Below, piece by piece: positions 43,727 through 53,035 of a stretch of 64,000 nt of DNA. The translations under genes and the position numbers were made by a program. This DNA comes from Desulfotomaculum sp. (lineage in GTDB: Bacteria > Bacillota > Desulfotomaculia > Desulfotomaculales > Nap2-2B). Under the pieces are notes generated by a model. The model saw only the letters and a list, made by a program, of their open reading frames with translations, was not told where the DNA came from and searched no databases. The first letter of the stretch is position 1, and every line of letters begins with the position of its first letter. The DNA is taken from positions 38,190-102,189 of the forward strand of contig DMZI01000037.1 of the NCBI GenBank assembly GCA_003485325.1. The letters run 5' to 3'.

Positions 43727-44386
43727 TTAATTCAATTCCTTATGTTCCCCTGTTACAAGGTAAATTACCTCCTCGCCGATATTTGTGGCGTGGTCGGCTA
43801 TTCTCTCCAGGTAACGGCAGACATGTAAAAGATAGGTGGACTGCATCACCACTTCCGGATTTTCCATCATACAGTTGATCAGTTCCCTGAATACCTGAGC
43901 AAAGATGTAGTCCACATCATCATCCAGGGCGCACATGGCGCTGGCTTTCTCTATGTCGCTGTGGACGTAGGCGTCAAGCCCGTCTTTGATCATCTGCTGA
44001 GTCAACCTGGCCATTTGCGGAATATACTCCAGCGGTTTGACGGTCAGGGTTTGGCCGCTCAAACACATGGCGGAGCGTGCGATATCAACGGCGTGATCCG
44101 CCATCCTTTCCAGGTTCAATAAGATTTTTATGCCCGTGACAACTATTCGCAAATCCCTGGCAATAGGCTGCTGGGTAGCGATTATCTTAATACATTTCTC
44201 TTCTATTTCCAGAAACAGCTTATCAATTATATCGTCCCCCATAATAACCTGGGATGCCTCAGTTACATCCACCTTGACCAGAGATTGGACGGAATCGTAA
44301 ACAGCCTGTTCTACAAGGCTTGCCATGCGTAAAATATCCTGCTGCAGTTCTTTTAAGGCTTTATCAAAAGCGCCTCGGGTACTCAT
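43727..44386 (-). CDS. phoU: Phosphate transport system regulatory protein PhoU
   Basis: 219 residues, two three-helix-bundle repeats each with the E/D-xxx-D metal-binding pattern (VIMGDDIIDKLFLEIEEKCIKIIATQQP; ERMADHAVDIAR; LERIADHATNIGEEV). PhoU couples Pst transport state to the PhoR kinase and silences the Pho response. It follows pstB by 16 bases. The Pst permease genes are not present. Confidence 0.95.
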   Translation of the reverse strand: MSTRGAFDKALKELQQDILRMASLVEQAVYDSVQSLVKVDVTEASQVIMGDDIIDKLFLEIEEKCIKIIATQQPIARDLRIVVTGIKILLNLERMADHAVDIARSAMCLSGQTLTVKPLEYIPQMARLTQQMIKDGLDAYVHSDIEKASAMCALDDDVDYIFAQVFRELINCMMENPEVVMQSTYLLHVCRYLERIADHATNIGEEVIYLVTGEHKELN

Positions 44387-44402
44387 TTATAAAAATACTC
44401 CT

Positions 44403-45161
44403 TTAACCAAACCGTCCTGTAATATAATCCTCTGTACGCTGGTCTTTGGGACGGGTAAAAATCTCGTCTGTAATGCTGAATTCGACTATCTCGCCATTTA
44501 AGAAAAAGGCCGTGACGTCGGAAACCCGTGCAGCCTGCTGCATATTATGGGTGACTATCACAATCGTATAGTCCTGTTTTAAAATCTGGATAAGTTCCTC
44601 CACTTTCAACGTGGAAATTGGGTCAAGAGCCGAGCTTGGCTCGTCCATTAACACAACTTCCGGCTCAATGGCCAGTAAACGGGCTATGCATACCCTCTGC
44701 TGCTGCCCGCCCGACAATCCCAGGGCTGATTTAAACAACCTGTCACTGACTTCGTCCCACAGGGCGGCTCTTCGCAGACTGCGCTCCACAATTTCATCGA
44801 GCCGGTTTTTGTTCCTAATTCCATGAACGCGCGGCCCATAGGCCACATTATCATAAACGGACATCGGGAACGGGTTGGGCCGTTGAAAAACCATCCCGAC
44901 ACGCTTGCGCAAGGCCACAACGTCAACCTCGGAACGGTATATATCATCTTCGTCCAGAAAAACGGATCCTTCAATGCGCACTCCTTCAATTAAATCGTTC
45001 ATCCTGTTTAAAACTCTTAAGAACGTTGATTTACCACAACCGGAGGGCCCGATTAACGCTGTAATCCGGTTAGTTTCAATTTCCAGATTTATATCTTTTA
45101 AAGCCTGATAATCCATGTAATAAAGGTTTAAATCCCTGGCGAGCATCTTGATTTTTTTCAT
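44403..45161 (-). CDS. pstB: Phosphate import ATP-binding protein PstB
   Basis: ABC ATPase of 252 residues: Walker [11 protein letters not shown]-loop [21 protein letters not shown] (diagnostic of PstB), signature LSGGQQQR, Walker [14 protein letters not shown], and the switch His in IVTHNM. It would energise PstCA for phosphate uptake. ATG 45161 is chosen over TTG 45173, which overlaps the AAGG site. pstS, pstC and pstA are missing between phoR and pstB, so the permease must be encoded elsewhere. Confidence 0.94.
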   Translation of the reverse strand: MKKIKMLARDLNLYYMDYQALKDINLEIETNRITALIGPSGCGKSTFLRVLNRMNDLIEGVRIEGSVFLDEDDIYRSEVDVVALRKRVGMVFQRPNPFPMSVYDNVAYGPRVHGIRNKNRLDEIVERSLRRAALWDEVSDRLFKSALGLSGGQQQRVCIARLLAIEPEVVLMDEPSSALDPISTLKVEELIQILKQDYTIVIVTHNMQQAARVSDVTAFFLNGEIVEFSITDEIFTRPKDQRTEDYITGRFG

Positions 45162-45211
45162 CTTTATGTCCAACCTTCGGTGATATTTTGGAGTGTCTTA
45201 CTTCGATCATT

Positions 45212-46600
45212 TTACCCCTTCTTCTCATCGATCGGAAGGGTAAAAGTAAACTTGCTTCCCTTGCCAACGACGCTTTCTACCCCCGTTTTTCCGCCGTGCG
45301 CCCTGATAATGTGTTTGACTATCGCTAAACCCACACCAACGCCGCCCAGTTCCCTGGAGCGCGACTTTTCCACACGGTAAAAACGCTCAAAAATTCTTGG
45401 GAGGTTTTCCGGCGGGATGCCCATCCCGGTATCTTCCACGTCAATCCTTACATTTTCTTCGTCAGCGCCAGCTCTTACCGTTATCCGTCCACCGGCAGGT
45501 GTGAATTTTATCGCGTTGTCCAACATGTTGATCAGCACCTGTGCCAGCATATCCGGATCGCCCATGACCAAGGGAAGTTCCGCGGGCAGATCTGTGACCA
45601 GTTCCAGGTTTTGCTTTTTTGCCTGGGCCTGGAACATTACAACTGCCCTGTTTACTGTATCCAACAACTGGACAGCCTGCCAGCGGTGGACTACCTGCCT
45701 TTCTTCAATCTTGGAAAGATTCAGCAAATCATCGATCAGCCTCGTCAATCTGGCCGTTTCCCTGTTCACAATTTCTAAAAACCGGCGGACAGTTGCCTGA
45801 TCTTCAATCTTCCCCTCCAGAAGGGTTTCCAGAAAACCGCGGATTGAAGTAAGAGGCGTTCGAAGCTCATGGGAAACATTGGCAACAAATTCAGTGCGCA
45901 TATCTTCAAGTTTTTTACGCTGAGTAATGTCGTTAAATAAAACTACAGCGCCACCTTTTTGGCGGTCATGCCCCTGTAAAGGGGTTGCATTGACGTAAAA
46001 CACTTTAGGCTCCGGATAAATAAGCCTTATCTCCTGGCTGACCGGCTTTTCCGTTCTTAAAGCCTTTTCCAGCAAGCGCTCAACGTCATAATTGCGGATT
46101 ACACCAAGTATGTTTTTGCCCTGGCTAGCCTTCTGGTCAACTCCAAAAACCTTCTCGACCACCGGATTGACAAACAAAACCTCGCCGGATTTATTGACTG
46201 CAATAACCCCGTCTGCAATGCTGTTCAGGATAGCCCCGGCCTGGTTCCTGGCTTCCGTAATCTCATCAATGGTGTTTTTCAGCTGGCGGGCCATATCGTT
46301 AATGCTGCGGGCGAGTTCTCCAAATTCGTCGTCGGTGTATATGCGCAGTTCCCTGTCCAGATTCCCGCGCGCCATTTCACGGGCAGCGGAATTGACCTCT
46401 TCAAGCGGTTTTATAACACGCCTCCATAAGAACCAGGCAAAACCTATCGAAAACGGTATTATAACAGTTAGCGCGCCCGCCAGGTTAAGTCTATTGGCGA
46501 TATAAAGATCAAAAAGGCCGTAAAAAATCAGCAGTACGATAACAAAATAGGCAACCGGCCGCCAAATAATTCCTTTGATCAAAAAGATCTTTTTCGTCAT
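45212..46600 (-). CDS. phoR: Phosphate-regulon-type sensor histidine kinase
   Basis: 462 residues: two membrane helices at about 10-60 with almost no extracytoplasmic loop, a HAMP domain ([20 protein letters not shown]), a PAS domain ([23 protein letters not shown]), HisKA with [16 protein letters not shown], and HATPase_c with [18 protein letters not shown] and [12 protein letters not shown]. The lack of a periplasmic sensor fits sensing through PstB/PhoU contacts. The start codon overlaps the phoP stop (TAATG), showing translational coupling. Confidence 0.92.
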   Translation of the reverse strand: MTKKIFLIKGIIWRPVAYFVIVLLIFYGLFDLYIANRLNLAGALTVIIPFSIGFAWFLWRRVIKPLEEVNSAAREMARGNLDRELRIYTDDEFGELARSINDMARQLKNTIDEITEARNQAGAILNSIADGVIAVNKSGEVLFVNPVVEKVFGVDQKASQGKNILGVIRNYDVERLLEKALRTEKPVSQEIRLIYPEPKVFYVNATPLQGHDRQKGGAVVLFNDITQRKKLEDMRTEFVANVSHELRTPLTSIRGFLETLLEGKIEDQATVRRFLEIVNRETARLTRLIDDLLNLSKIEERQVVHRWQAVQLLDTVNRAVVMFQAQAKKQNLELVTDLPAELPLVMGDPDMLAQVLINMLDNAIKFTPAGGRITVRAGADEENVRIDVEDTGMGIPPENLPRIFERFYRVEKSRSRELGGVGVGLAIVKHIIRAHGGKTGVESVVGKGSKFTFTLPIDEKKG

Positions 46601-47295
46601 TAAAAGTTTTCCCTGAAGCGGTACCCGACGCCGCGGACTGTTTCGACAAACTGCGGCAATTCAGATACCTGTTCCAGCTTTTGGCGGATATGCCTTATAT
46701 GCACATCAACAGTACGTGAATCGCCCATATAATCATACCCCCAGATATGCTCCAAGAGATATTCACGTGAAAAGACCCGTCCCGGTTCACGGGCCAAGAC
46801 ACATAAAAGCTCAAATTCCTTGGGGGTCAGATCATACTTAACACCGTTTACTGCTACAGAAAACCTTTCCGGATCAATTATCATCGGTCCTCTGGCGAAC
46901 TGTCCTGAAAGGCTTCCCGGTGTCTTAGCTTCCCGGCGAAGCCTGGCTTTGACCCTGGCGACCAGTTCCCTTGGGCTGAAAGGCTTCGTAACATAATCGT
47001 CAGCGCCCATTTCCAAACCTAGAACCCTGTCTATTTCCTCAGTGCGGGCGCTGACTATGATCACAGGAATCCCTCTTGAATTCGGGTCAGATCGCAAAGT
47101 CCGGCAGACCGATAAACCATCCTGCCCGGGCAGCATCAGATCAAGAATTACAAGATCAGGCTGCTCTGAAAATACCTTTTTAAGAGCATTATCCCCATCT
47201 CCTGATACAATAACCTCGAAACCTTCCTTTTCGAGGTTAAAACGGATTAGTTCCACTATGTGCTCTTCATCATCCACAACCAGTATCTTAGGCAC
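46600..47295 (-). CDS. phoP: Phosphate-regulon-type response regulator, OmpR family
   Basis: 231 residues. The receiver has the acidic pair VVDDEEH, phospho-Asp in [13 protein letters not shown], and Lys in [11 protein letters not shown]. The DNA-binding winged helix ends with [36 protein letters not shown] and VRGVGYRF. Partner of the kinase gene that overlaps its stop codon. The downstream pstB-phoU supports phosphate as the signal. The 47333-47553 stretch upstream is AT-rich; I could not identify Pho boxes with confidence. Confidence 0.94.
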   Translation of the reverse strand: MPKILVVDDEEHIVELIRFNLEKEGFEVIVSGDGDNALKKVFSEQPDLVILDLMLPGQDGLSVCRTLRSDPNSRGIPVIIVSARTEEIDRVLGLEMGADDYVTKPFSPRELVARVKARLRREAKTPGSLSGQFARGPMIIDPERFSVAVNGVKYDLTPKEFELLCVLAREPGRVFSREYLLEHIWGYDYMGDSRTVDVHIRHIRQKLEQVSELPQFVETVRGVGYRFRENF

Positions 47296-47553
47296 TGCTC
47301 TCCCCCCTTTAAAAGGGTTTGAACTGTATTGATTCTACGGAACACTATATTTTCTAAAGTTTACTGTTTGTTTAGGAATTTTATCACAAAAAATCTGTAT
47401 TGGCTATATTATTCTTAAAATTTAATCAAAGTGATCCGCAAAAAATTCAAAAAAAAAAGCAAAATATATTATCAATCCAGGCAGATATAATAAGTGGTAA
47501 ATATGCCCGTGTTCGGACATATTTACCAATATAACGTTTTATGCTCAGTTAAA

Positions 47554-49623
47554 TCACGCTGATTTTTTAATCCTGCAGAGCAGCGCTTTTAATGCCGGAT
47601 AACCAGTCACAGGGTCGACAGGAGCGCTGTCGGTAAGCAGGTTGACATTTGCCCGACCCCAGCCGTGGGGGATATTAATAACACCTGGCAGTATATCCCT
47701 GGTTATTTTAATCTTAATTTTAATCTCCCCCCTGGGGCTTTCTATAATTACCTCATCTTGATCATTCAAATTATATTCCCTGGCGGTAACCGGGTTGATT
47801 TCTGCAAGCGGTTCCGGAAATTGACGCTTTAAGAAGGCAATTTCCCTGAGTTGGGAATGAATATATTGTACCTGCCTGGCGCCTGTAGTCAGTATAAAAG
47901 GATATTTTTCAGCCAGTTCAGGCGTTTTAGCAGGGCTTTCCACCGGTTCAAAATATGTAGGCAATGGAGGTAGGGAAAGATCTTTTAAGTAACTCGAATA
48001 AATCTCTATTTTACCGCTGGGTGTCTTGAAACCCTGCTTTTCATAATTCTTATATTTTTGCTGTCCGTACGTAACGCCGCCTGAAAGCAACAGTTCCTTG
48101 CGAGACAGACCGGATGGCTCCAGCATGTGGTCAACCAGTTCGTCGGCTGTCTGCCAGGGGAACTCCTTGACAAAGCCCATCCTGTGGGCAAGCTCAAGCC
48201 AGATATCAAGATCAGAACGGCACTGTCCGTATTCCAGAATTTTGTTACGAAGCATGACATGCGGAATACCCCAGAGACTGTAATAATCGCAGAGTTCGGT
48301 TCTTTCCAGAAAAGTCCCTGCGGGCAGCACCAGGTGGGCAAGTTGTGCAGTTTCAGTCATGTGCTGTTCGATGACGACAAGAAAATCCAGACTTTTTAAA
48401 GCTCTTCTCACTTTGGCGGATTCCGGCCAAGTTATTACCGGGTTTGTTCCGCTGATGATCATCTTGCTAATCGGGTAAGGCTGCCCGGTAAGCAGAGTGT
48501 CCAGCATAACCAGCGTCTGTCCCTCACCGAACTCCCGGCCGTAGATACCGTAAAAGATAGGATAGGCGTCGACACCGACAGGTTTTTCCCCTGCTTTTTC
48601 AACCACCTCAACTATGTTCACCCTCAACCGCGGGGTTTGGATAAAACCGCCGGGAATGTCCACATTACCGGTTATAGCCTGTAATACAGCTATGCCGCGG
48701 CTGTTCTGAAAACCGCTGGGTACCTGGTCCAGCGCATTTGTTCCCTGGACGACGCATGAAGACTTCGAGGTTGCAAAAAGCCTTGCCGCTTCACGAATTT
48801 TTTCAGAAGGCACGGAAGTTATTTCCTGAGCGTGCTCCGTTGTAAATTCACTGACGTGATCAGACAGTTCGTCAAATCCAACAGTGTACTTGCTTACAAA
48901 TTCCCGGTCGTAAAGCTCTTCAGAGATAATCACGTTCAACATCGCCAGGATAAGGGCGCAGTCGGTTCCCGGACGGGGTTGGAGGTGAAGATCCGCCCGC
49001 TTGGCCAGGGCTGTTGCCCTGGGATCGATGACCACCAGTTTAGCGCCGTTTTTCTTGCTTTCACGGATTTTTTGCCCTACTGGCGGGGATGAGTGATCAG
49101 GATTTGAACCCCAGACAAAAATACAGCCGGACTTCTCCGGGTCAGCCACAAAAAATCTGCCCAGAGTCGCTATGTAACCGAGCATCCGGCAGCGGTAGCA
49201 GATACTTTCAACGGAAAAGCAGTTGGGGGTTCCGAAAACGTGGGCGAAACGCCTGATCAATCCCACATTGGATGTTCCGGATAGCAAAATCGGCATTCCC
49301 AGCGAAATACCCAGACTCCTTTTATCCTTTAAATCTGACAATTGACTGATAATTATTTCAAATGCCCGCTCCCAGGAGATTTCTTTCCAACCGCCGCCTT
49401 CTTTTAACAGGGGAGAAGTAAGGCGATTTGGAGAAGATACGTATTCAAGGACAGCCCGCCCCTTTGCGCAGAGGAGGCCTTTGTTCAGGGGATGATCACG
49501 CATTCCCCTGACGCCGGTAATTTCCCCGTCCTTGATTTCAAGTTCCATACCGCAGCCCATGTGGCACAGGCCGCAGGCTGTTTTGTGCGCTCCATCCGGT
49601 ACAGTTACCCTTAAACTGTTCAC
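47554..49623 (-). CDS. Molybdopterin (bis-PGD) oxidoreductase of unknown substrate
   Basis: 689 residues of the DMSO-reductase superfamily. The N-terminus binds [4Fe-4S] with CGLCHMGCGMELEI ... GLLCAKGR (CxxCxxxC and a fourth Cys). SVESICYRCRMLGY holds the probable Cys ligand to Mo or W, GSNPDHSSPP and VVIDPRATALAKRADLHLQPRPGTDCALILAM bind the pterin, and GARQVQYIHSQLREI with GWGRANVN are the C-terminal cap. There is no Tat signal, so it is cytoplasmic. No electron-transfer or membrane subunit accompanies it. GTG start at 49623. Acetylene-hydratase-like or thiosulfate/polysulfide-type relatives share this layout; the substrate cannot be named. Confidence 0.85.
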   Translation of the reverse strand: MNSLRVTVPDGAHKTACGLCHMGCGMELEIKDGEITGVRGMRDHPLNKGLLCAKGRAVLEYVSSPNRLTSPLLKEGGGWKEISWERAFEIIISQLSDLKDKRSLGISLGMPILLSGTSNVGLIRRFAHVFGTPNCFSVESICYRCRMLGYIATLGRFFVADPEKSGCIFVWGSNPDHSSPPVGQKIRESKKNGAKLVVIDPRATALAKRADLHLQPRPGTDCALILAMLNVIISEELYDREFVSKYTVGFDELSDHVSEFTTEHAQEITSVPSEKIREAARLFATSKSSCVVQGTNALDQVPSGFQNSRGIAVLQAITGNVDIPGGFIQTPRLRVNIVEVVEKAGEKPVGVDAYPIFYGIYGREFGEGQTLVMLDTLLTGQPYPISKMIISGTNPVITWPESAKVRRALKSLDFLVVIEQHMTETAQLAHLVLPAGTFLERTELCDYYSLWGIPHVMLRNKILEYGQCRSDLDIWLELAHRMGFVKEFPWQTADELVDHMLEPSGLSRKELLLSGGVTYGQQKYKNYEKQGFKTPSGKIEIYSSYLKDLSLPPLPTYFEPVESPAKTPELAEKYPFILTTGARQVQYIHSQLREIAFLKRQFPEPLAEINPVTAREYNLNDQDEVIIESPRGEIKIKIKITRDILPGVINIPHGWGRANVNLLTDSAPVDPVTGYPALKALLCRIKKSA

Positions 49624-49639
49624 AAAAAGCCCCTCTTTC

Positions 49640-49972
49640 TTATTTGCTCAACCAGTTATCAATGTAATACTCCCAAGGGTTTTGATCAGGATCCTGGTCC
49701 CTGAATTCTGCCGGAGAGGTTATTTTCATCCCGGTAACCTCGTTGTATAAAGGAAATACATTTCTTTCCGGCTCTCCAAGCGCTTCACAGATTACCCGAA
49801 GGCTCAAACCGGAAACAGAAACCTTGTTCTTGATAATCCTGTTCAGGTATGTTGGGTGCATTCCGATTCTTTCTGCAAACTCCAGCTGTGTGAGGCGTAA
49901 ATTTTTTGTAATGTAATAGCTTATATTGTTTCTCAACCTGTAGCGTTTACGGGATTTATTGATTGGCGCCAT
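49640..49972 (-). CDS. XRE-family HTH regulator
   Basis: 110 residues. The helix-turn-helix is LTQLEFAERIGMHPTYLNRIIKNKVSVSGLSLRVICEALG (residues about 28-67), followed by a 40-residue acidic tail (AEFRDQDPDQNPWEYYIDNWLSK). It starts at ATG 49972 behind AGGAGGG and ends 17 bases before the molybdoenzyme gene on the same strand, so it probably controls that gene and itself. Confidence 0.85.
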   Translation of the reverse strand: MAPINKSRKRYRLRNNISYYITKNLRLTQLEFAERIGMHPTYLNRIIKNKVSVSGLSLRVICEALGEPERNVFPLYNEVTGMKITSPAEFRDQDPDQNPWEYYIDNWLSK

Positions 49973-50210
49973 ACTGCCTTAGCCATCCCTCCTAGGAATA
50001 CTTTACTTATATTATAATATTTTTTTATATTTGTAAATACACTTTTGATATTTTAACTTAATATTTACTTATAAGCTATACGACAATTAACATATCTCTT
50101 AATGACAGTGAAATAAATTTATTGCAGGCCTTTACCTGTCCTTGACAGCGGAAGGTCTCAGTCGTAAACTAGAAATACCGGATAAAGTAACATTAAGGAG
50201 TGATTGGCAA

Positions 50211-50444
50211 ATGCCGGTTTATGAATTTAAATGTGCGGAATGTGAGAGCCGTTTTGAGAGGCTGTCCCAGATGGGCGAAACGGGCAAAAACCTAAATTGC
50301 CCAAAATGCGGCAAGCCGGAACCATACAGGGTAATGAGCAGTTTCAGGACAGTCGGGAAAAACGGCGATTCTGATTCTTTCGCAGGCAGCGGTGGAGGCT
50401 GCTCCGGGTGCAGTTCAGGCAACTGCGCAACCTGCGGCCATTAA
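50211..50444 (+). CDS. FmdB-family zinc-ribbon protein with Cys-rich tail
   Basis: 77 residues from ATG 50211 (AAGGAGTGA upstream): MPVYEFKCAECESRFERL ... LNCPKCGKPEPYRVMSSF is the FmdB ribbon with two CxxC pairs. It continues into a Gly/Ser/Cys-rich tail GGGCSGCSSGNCATCGH, which adds four more cysteines and a terminal His. This tail is common in clostridial FmdB proteins and could bind a second metal. Function not established. Confidence 0.85.
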   Translation: MPVYEFKCAECESRFERLSQMGETGKNLNCPKCGKPEPYRVMSSFRTVGKNGDSDSFAGSGGGCSGCSSGNCATCGH

Positions 50445-50483
50445 TAATAAAACCGGGCTTTGCTTTAAGCCGGCATAAATTAG

Positions 50484-50515
50484 AGAACGGTTATGTGTTT
50501 TACCACAACCGTTCC
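50484..50515. terminator. Bidirectional hairpin between the FmdB and ymxH genes
   Basis: GAACGGTT..GTG and CAC..AACCGTTC pair around a short loop, followed on the plus strand by CTTGTTTTT. The stem overlaps the last codons of the convergent ymxH gene. Confidence 0.7.
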
Positions 50516-50790
50516 TTGTTTTTAGGAGTATTTTTATCTTGATTCAGATCAACAATATCCCTTAGATCAACCAGAATAACATCCATCCCGATTTTTTTTA
50601 TTTTCTCCCAGGGAATAACAACTTCTTCTTCACGGCCGAAAAATGAAACCAGCCTGCTGGGGCCAGGCATGATTATCGAAGTAATGGAGCCCTGCTCCAG
50701 GTTGATGTCAATATCTTTTATAGGGCCAAGCCTTCTGCCGTCTGCAATGTTGATGACCTCGCGAACTCTTAAATCGGATATCCTTGCCAT
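50500..50790 (-). CDS. YlmC/YmxH family PRC-barrel sporulation protein
   Basis: 96 residues: ARISDLRVREVINIADGRRLGPIKDIDINLEQGSI is the PRC-barrel core, GREEEVVIPWEKIKKIGMDVILVDL completes it. This family in Firmicutes is sigma-E/G-associated and lies near sigG and spoIIR, as here. Exact function unknown. The upstream gap to spoIIR (50791-51098) holds only repeat A copy 4. Confidence 0.88.
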   Translation of the reverse strand: MARISDLRVREVINIADGRRLGPIKDIDINLEQGSITSIIMPGPSRLVSFFGREEEVVIPWEKIKKIGMDVILVDLRDIVDLNQDKNTPKNKERLW

Positions 50791-50851
50791 TGCCCGCGCC
50801 CCCTCAAGATATTTATATATGAGGAAGGCGAAATATATGAGCTAAAAATGG

Positions 50852-51104
50852 TCTGAAAATTAACTTGCATTAGGAAGGTCAACTGCCTTCGTGCTCATGT
50901 TCACCTCTTATACTTGTACGAACTCATTCACCCTCGGGTTCGGTCAAACTCGGCGCTATGCGCCTCAAACAGTTCCCTCGCTTAACCTCGGGTTCACTCG
51001 TTCATTGAATGAAGGCTCAAAATCGCACTTAAGGCATTGTCCTTCCTTTATCGATGAATTTTCATCATCTGATGGCGCTGCGTTAGTAGCATGGGTGTCT
51101 ACTT
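50852..51104 (+). repeat. Dispersed repeat A, copy 4 (full length)
   Basis: TCTGAAAATTAACTTGCATT at the left and AGCATGGGTGTCTAC at the right, colinear with copy 3 over about 250 bases (AACTCGGCGCTATGCGCCTC, GGGTTCACTCGTTCATTGAA, TCAAAATCGCACTTAAGGCA). Its right end contains the TAG stop of spoIIR at 51099-51101. Confidence 0.88.
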
Positions 51105-51881
51105 AAATAATATTGTCCGGGATAAAAAGTCCAGTATTTTAAAACGGAATTCAACCGGCGGTTCCGGCCCCGCCGATGCCAGGGTCCAGGAAGGGCCGGC
51201 GGCCGGTTTTTCCTGCTTCAAAGACCCGCTTGCCGGAACACTCTCCGGAACATTTAATTTAAAAGCAGGCGCCGCTTTTTTTAACGCAGGGCTTTCGCCT
51301 TTGTTCTGCGCTGAAAACTCCTTTTTCTCAACCGTTTTTGACGCGCCCTTTTCCTTAACCTGAACAACCCCGCCGGGATCGATAAAACACAGCGGCGGGA
51401 ATAAAACACACCACCAGTTTGCCCCTTCTCCCCGGCCCAGATTAATCCTCAGCGCTTCGTAATTACCCGCTGGCAGTGTAAAATCATACATCTGTCCCTG
51501 ATACCTTTTGGCAGGAAACATAAAGGCGCCTGTTTTTACGGCTACAGGATAGTTTTTGCCGGAATCAGCGACCTCTTTGGCAGCCAACTGCCGTATATAC
51601 CCCAGGTTTTCCCGGACAACCTTCCTGGCCTGATTAACATCATGAACATTGCTGAACTTATCGGACATCGTGATGATTACCTGGTCGCGCACACGGTACT
51701 TCAGGGCTTGATCGTCAGGATCATTGCTGTTGGCAATTACATGAAGGCGGATCAGATTGCCGCCAGCGGAACAGATTTGCGCTCTTGACGCCTCGTTGAC
51801 GCTTATCCGCCAGGCGGCAAGAAAACTGACTAAAATAAGAACTGCCGATACCAACAGAATTGAACGTAACTTATTAATCAT
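51099..51881 (-). CDS. spoIIR: Stage II sporulation protein R
   Basis: Forespore-secreted signal that activates SpoIIGA and so sigma-E in the mother cell. 260 residues: an N-terminal signal or anchor helix (RSILLVSAVLILVSFLAAW), then LIRLHVIANSNDPDDQALKYRVRDQVI, the hallmark of SpoIIR, and YDFTLPAGNYEALRINLGRGEGANWWCVLFPPLCF. The 75-residue tail rich in Lys, Ala and Pro is longer than usual. The stop codon is supplied by repeat A copy 4, so the tail may have been altered by its insertion. Confidence 0.94.
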   Translation of the reverse strand: MINKLRSILLVSAVLILVSFLAAWRISVNEASRAQICSAGGNLIRLHVIANSNDPDDQALKYRVRDQVIITMSDKFSNVHDVNQARKVVRENLGYIRQLAAKEVADSGKNYPVAVKTGAFMFPAKRYQGQMYDFTLPAGNYEALRINLGRGEGANWWCVLFPPLCFIDPGGVVQVKEKGASKTVEKKEFSAQNKGESPALKKAAPAFKLNVPESVPASGSLKQEKPAAGPSWTLASAGPEPPVEFRFKILDFLSRTILFK

Positions 51882-51931
51882 TTAATAACCACCCGGTTTT
51901 TAGTGTAACCACCCGCTGTCCTTTTTAAACC

Positions 51932-52705
51932 TTACAGGTGCTTGCGCATGTGATTAAGGGCCGCCTTTTCCAGGCGGGATACCTGGGCCTGTGAGATTCC
52001 TATTTCCTCCGCTACCTCCATCTGGGTTTTGCCTTCGTAAAAGCGCAGGGTAAGGATGTGCTTTTCACGCGAACTAAGCCTGTTTAAAGCGTCCTGAATG
52101 GCAATGCCTTCCAGCCAGTGGTGGTCTTCGTTCTTTTCATCGCTGATCTGATCCATTACAAAAATAGGGTCGCCGCCGTCATGGTAGATAGGTTCGAATA
52201 AAGAAACGGGGTCCTGGATTGCATCCAGCGCAAAAACGACTTCTTCACGGGGCAGTTTCAATTCCAGCGCGATCTCATTTACCGAAGGCTCCCGGGAAAA
52301 TTTGTTGACCAGCTTGTCCCTCACCTGCAACGCCTTATAGGCCATATCCCGGAGTGAACGGCTTACCCGCACGGAGTTATTGTCCCTCAAATAGCGCCTG
52401 ATCTCACCAATAATCATTGGAACAGCATAGGTTGAAAACTTAACGTTCTGGGAAAGGTCAAAGTTGTCGATTGCCTTCATCAGCCCGATACAGCCGACCT
52501 GAAAAAGATCGTCGACATATTCGCCACGGTTGGAGAATCGCTGGATTACGCTTAACACAAGCCGCAGGTTGCCGTTGATCAACCGGCTGCGGGCATCGGG
52601 ATCGCCGCTCTGCATCGCCTGGAATAGCTGGCGCATTTGGCTTCCTGTGAGTACGGGGAGTTTGGAAGTATTTACACCACAGATCTCCACCTTATTCACC
52701 AGCAT
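51932..52705 (-). CDS. sigG: RNA polymerase sporulation sigma factor G
   Basis: 257-residue late forespore sigma factor. NKVEICGVNTSKLPVLT at the N-terminus is specific to sigma-G. Region 2 is GNLRLVLSVIQRF ... DDLFQVGCIGLMKAIDNFDLSQNVKFSTYAVPMIIGEIRRYLRDN, and region 4 is LSSREKHILTLRFYEGKTQMEVAEEIGISQAQVSRLEKAAL. It would transcribe the SASP gene (9096) and probably gpr. ATG 52705 behind GGTGGAGG. Confidence 0.96.
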   Translation of the reverse strand: MLVNKVEICGVNTSKLPVLTGSQMRQLFQAMQSGDPDARSRLINGNLRLVLSVIQRFSNRGEYVDDLFQVGCIGLMKAIDNFDLSQNVKFSTYAVPMIIGEIRRYLRDNNSVRVSRSLRDMAYKALQVRDKLVNKFSREPSVNEIALELKLPREEVVFALDAIQDPVSLFEPIYHDGGDPIFVMDQISDEKNEDHHWLEGIAIQDALNRLSSREKHILTLRFYEGKTQMEVAEEIGISQAQVSRLEKAALNHMRKHL

Positions 52706-52847
52706 GCTTTAACCTCCACCAGTTCTGTCATTTAAATTCCTTGCTGAATAACCTCATTATTACCCCGTCGATAATTGTTTATACATGTTGAAAAAGGTGT
52801 AACTTCTCTGAAAATAATCTTTTAAGCAACTGTTAAGTAAACCCGGC

Positions 52848-52943
52848 AGGCACGGTATTGTCCCGCTCACTCCGGTGCTTAAGCAAGTCGTTCGCTGTTG
52901 ACAACACCGTACCCTTAGAACGGTTTTATTGAATACTTTCAAA
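52848..52943 (+). repeat. Dispersed repeat B, copy 2 (internally deleted)
   Basis: GGCAGGCACGGTATTG, GCTCACTCCGGTGCT, then GTCGTTCGCTGTTGACAACA and CCGTACCCTTAGAACGG, ending TTTTATTGAATACTTTC. It matches the two ends of repeat B copy 1 (34789-35066) without the middle. The rest of the 52706-53035 gap has only the promoter given next. Confidence 0.7.
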
Positions 52944-52971
52944 AAGGTGCTTTTCGGCTTCTCTTTTTTTA

Positions 52972-53000
52972 TTGTTGCGTGTTTTGGAATAGGTTATGAT
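52972..53000 (+). promoter_or_regulatory. Possible promoter of the three-domain radical SAM gene
   Basis: TTGTTG at 52972-52977 and TATGAT at 52995-53000 with 17 bases between, about 20 bases before the Shine-Dalgarno AGAGGTGGTGA at 53020-53030. Confidence 0.45.
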
Positions 53001-53035
53001 ATAAGAAAATCCATCTGTAGAGGTGGTGAAGTTTC

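Noticed and set aside
50852..51104. Repeat A copies as a CRISPR array or insertion sequence
   Set aside because: Copies are kilobases apart, lack regular spacers, encode no transposase, and show no clear terminal inverted repeats.
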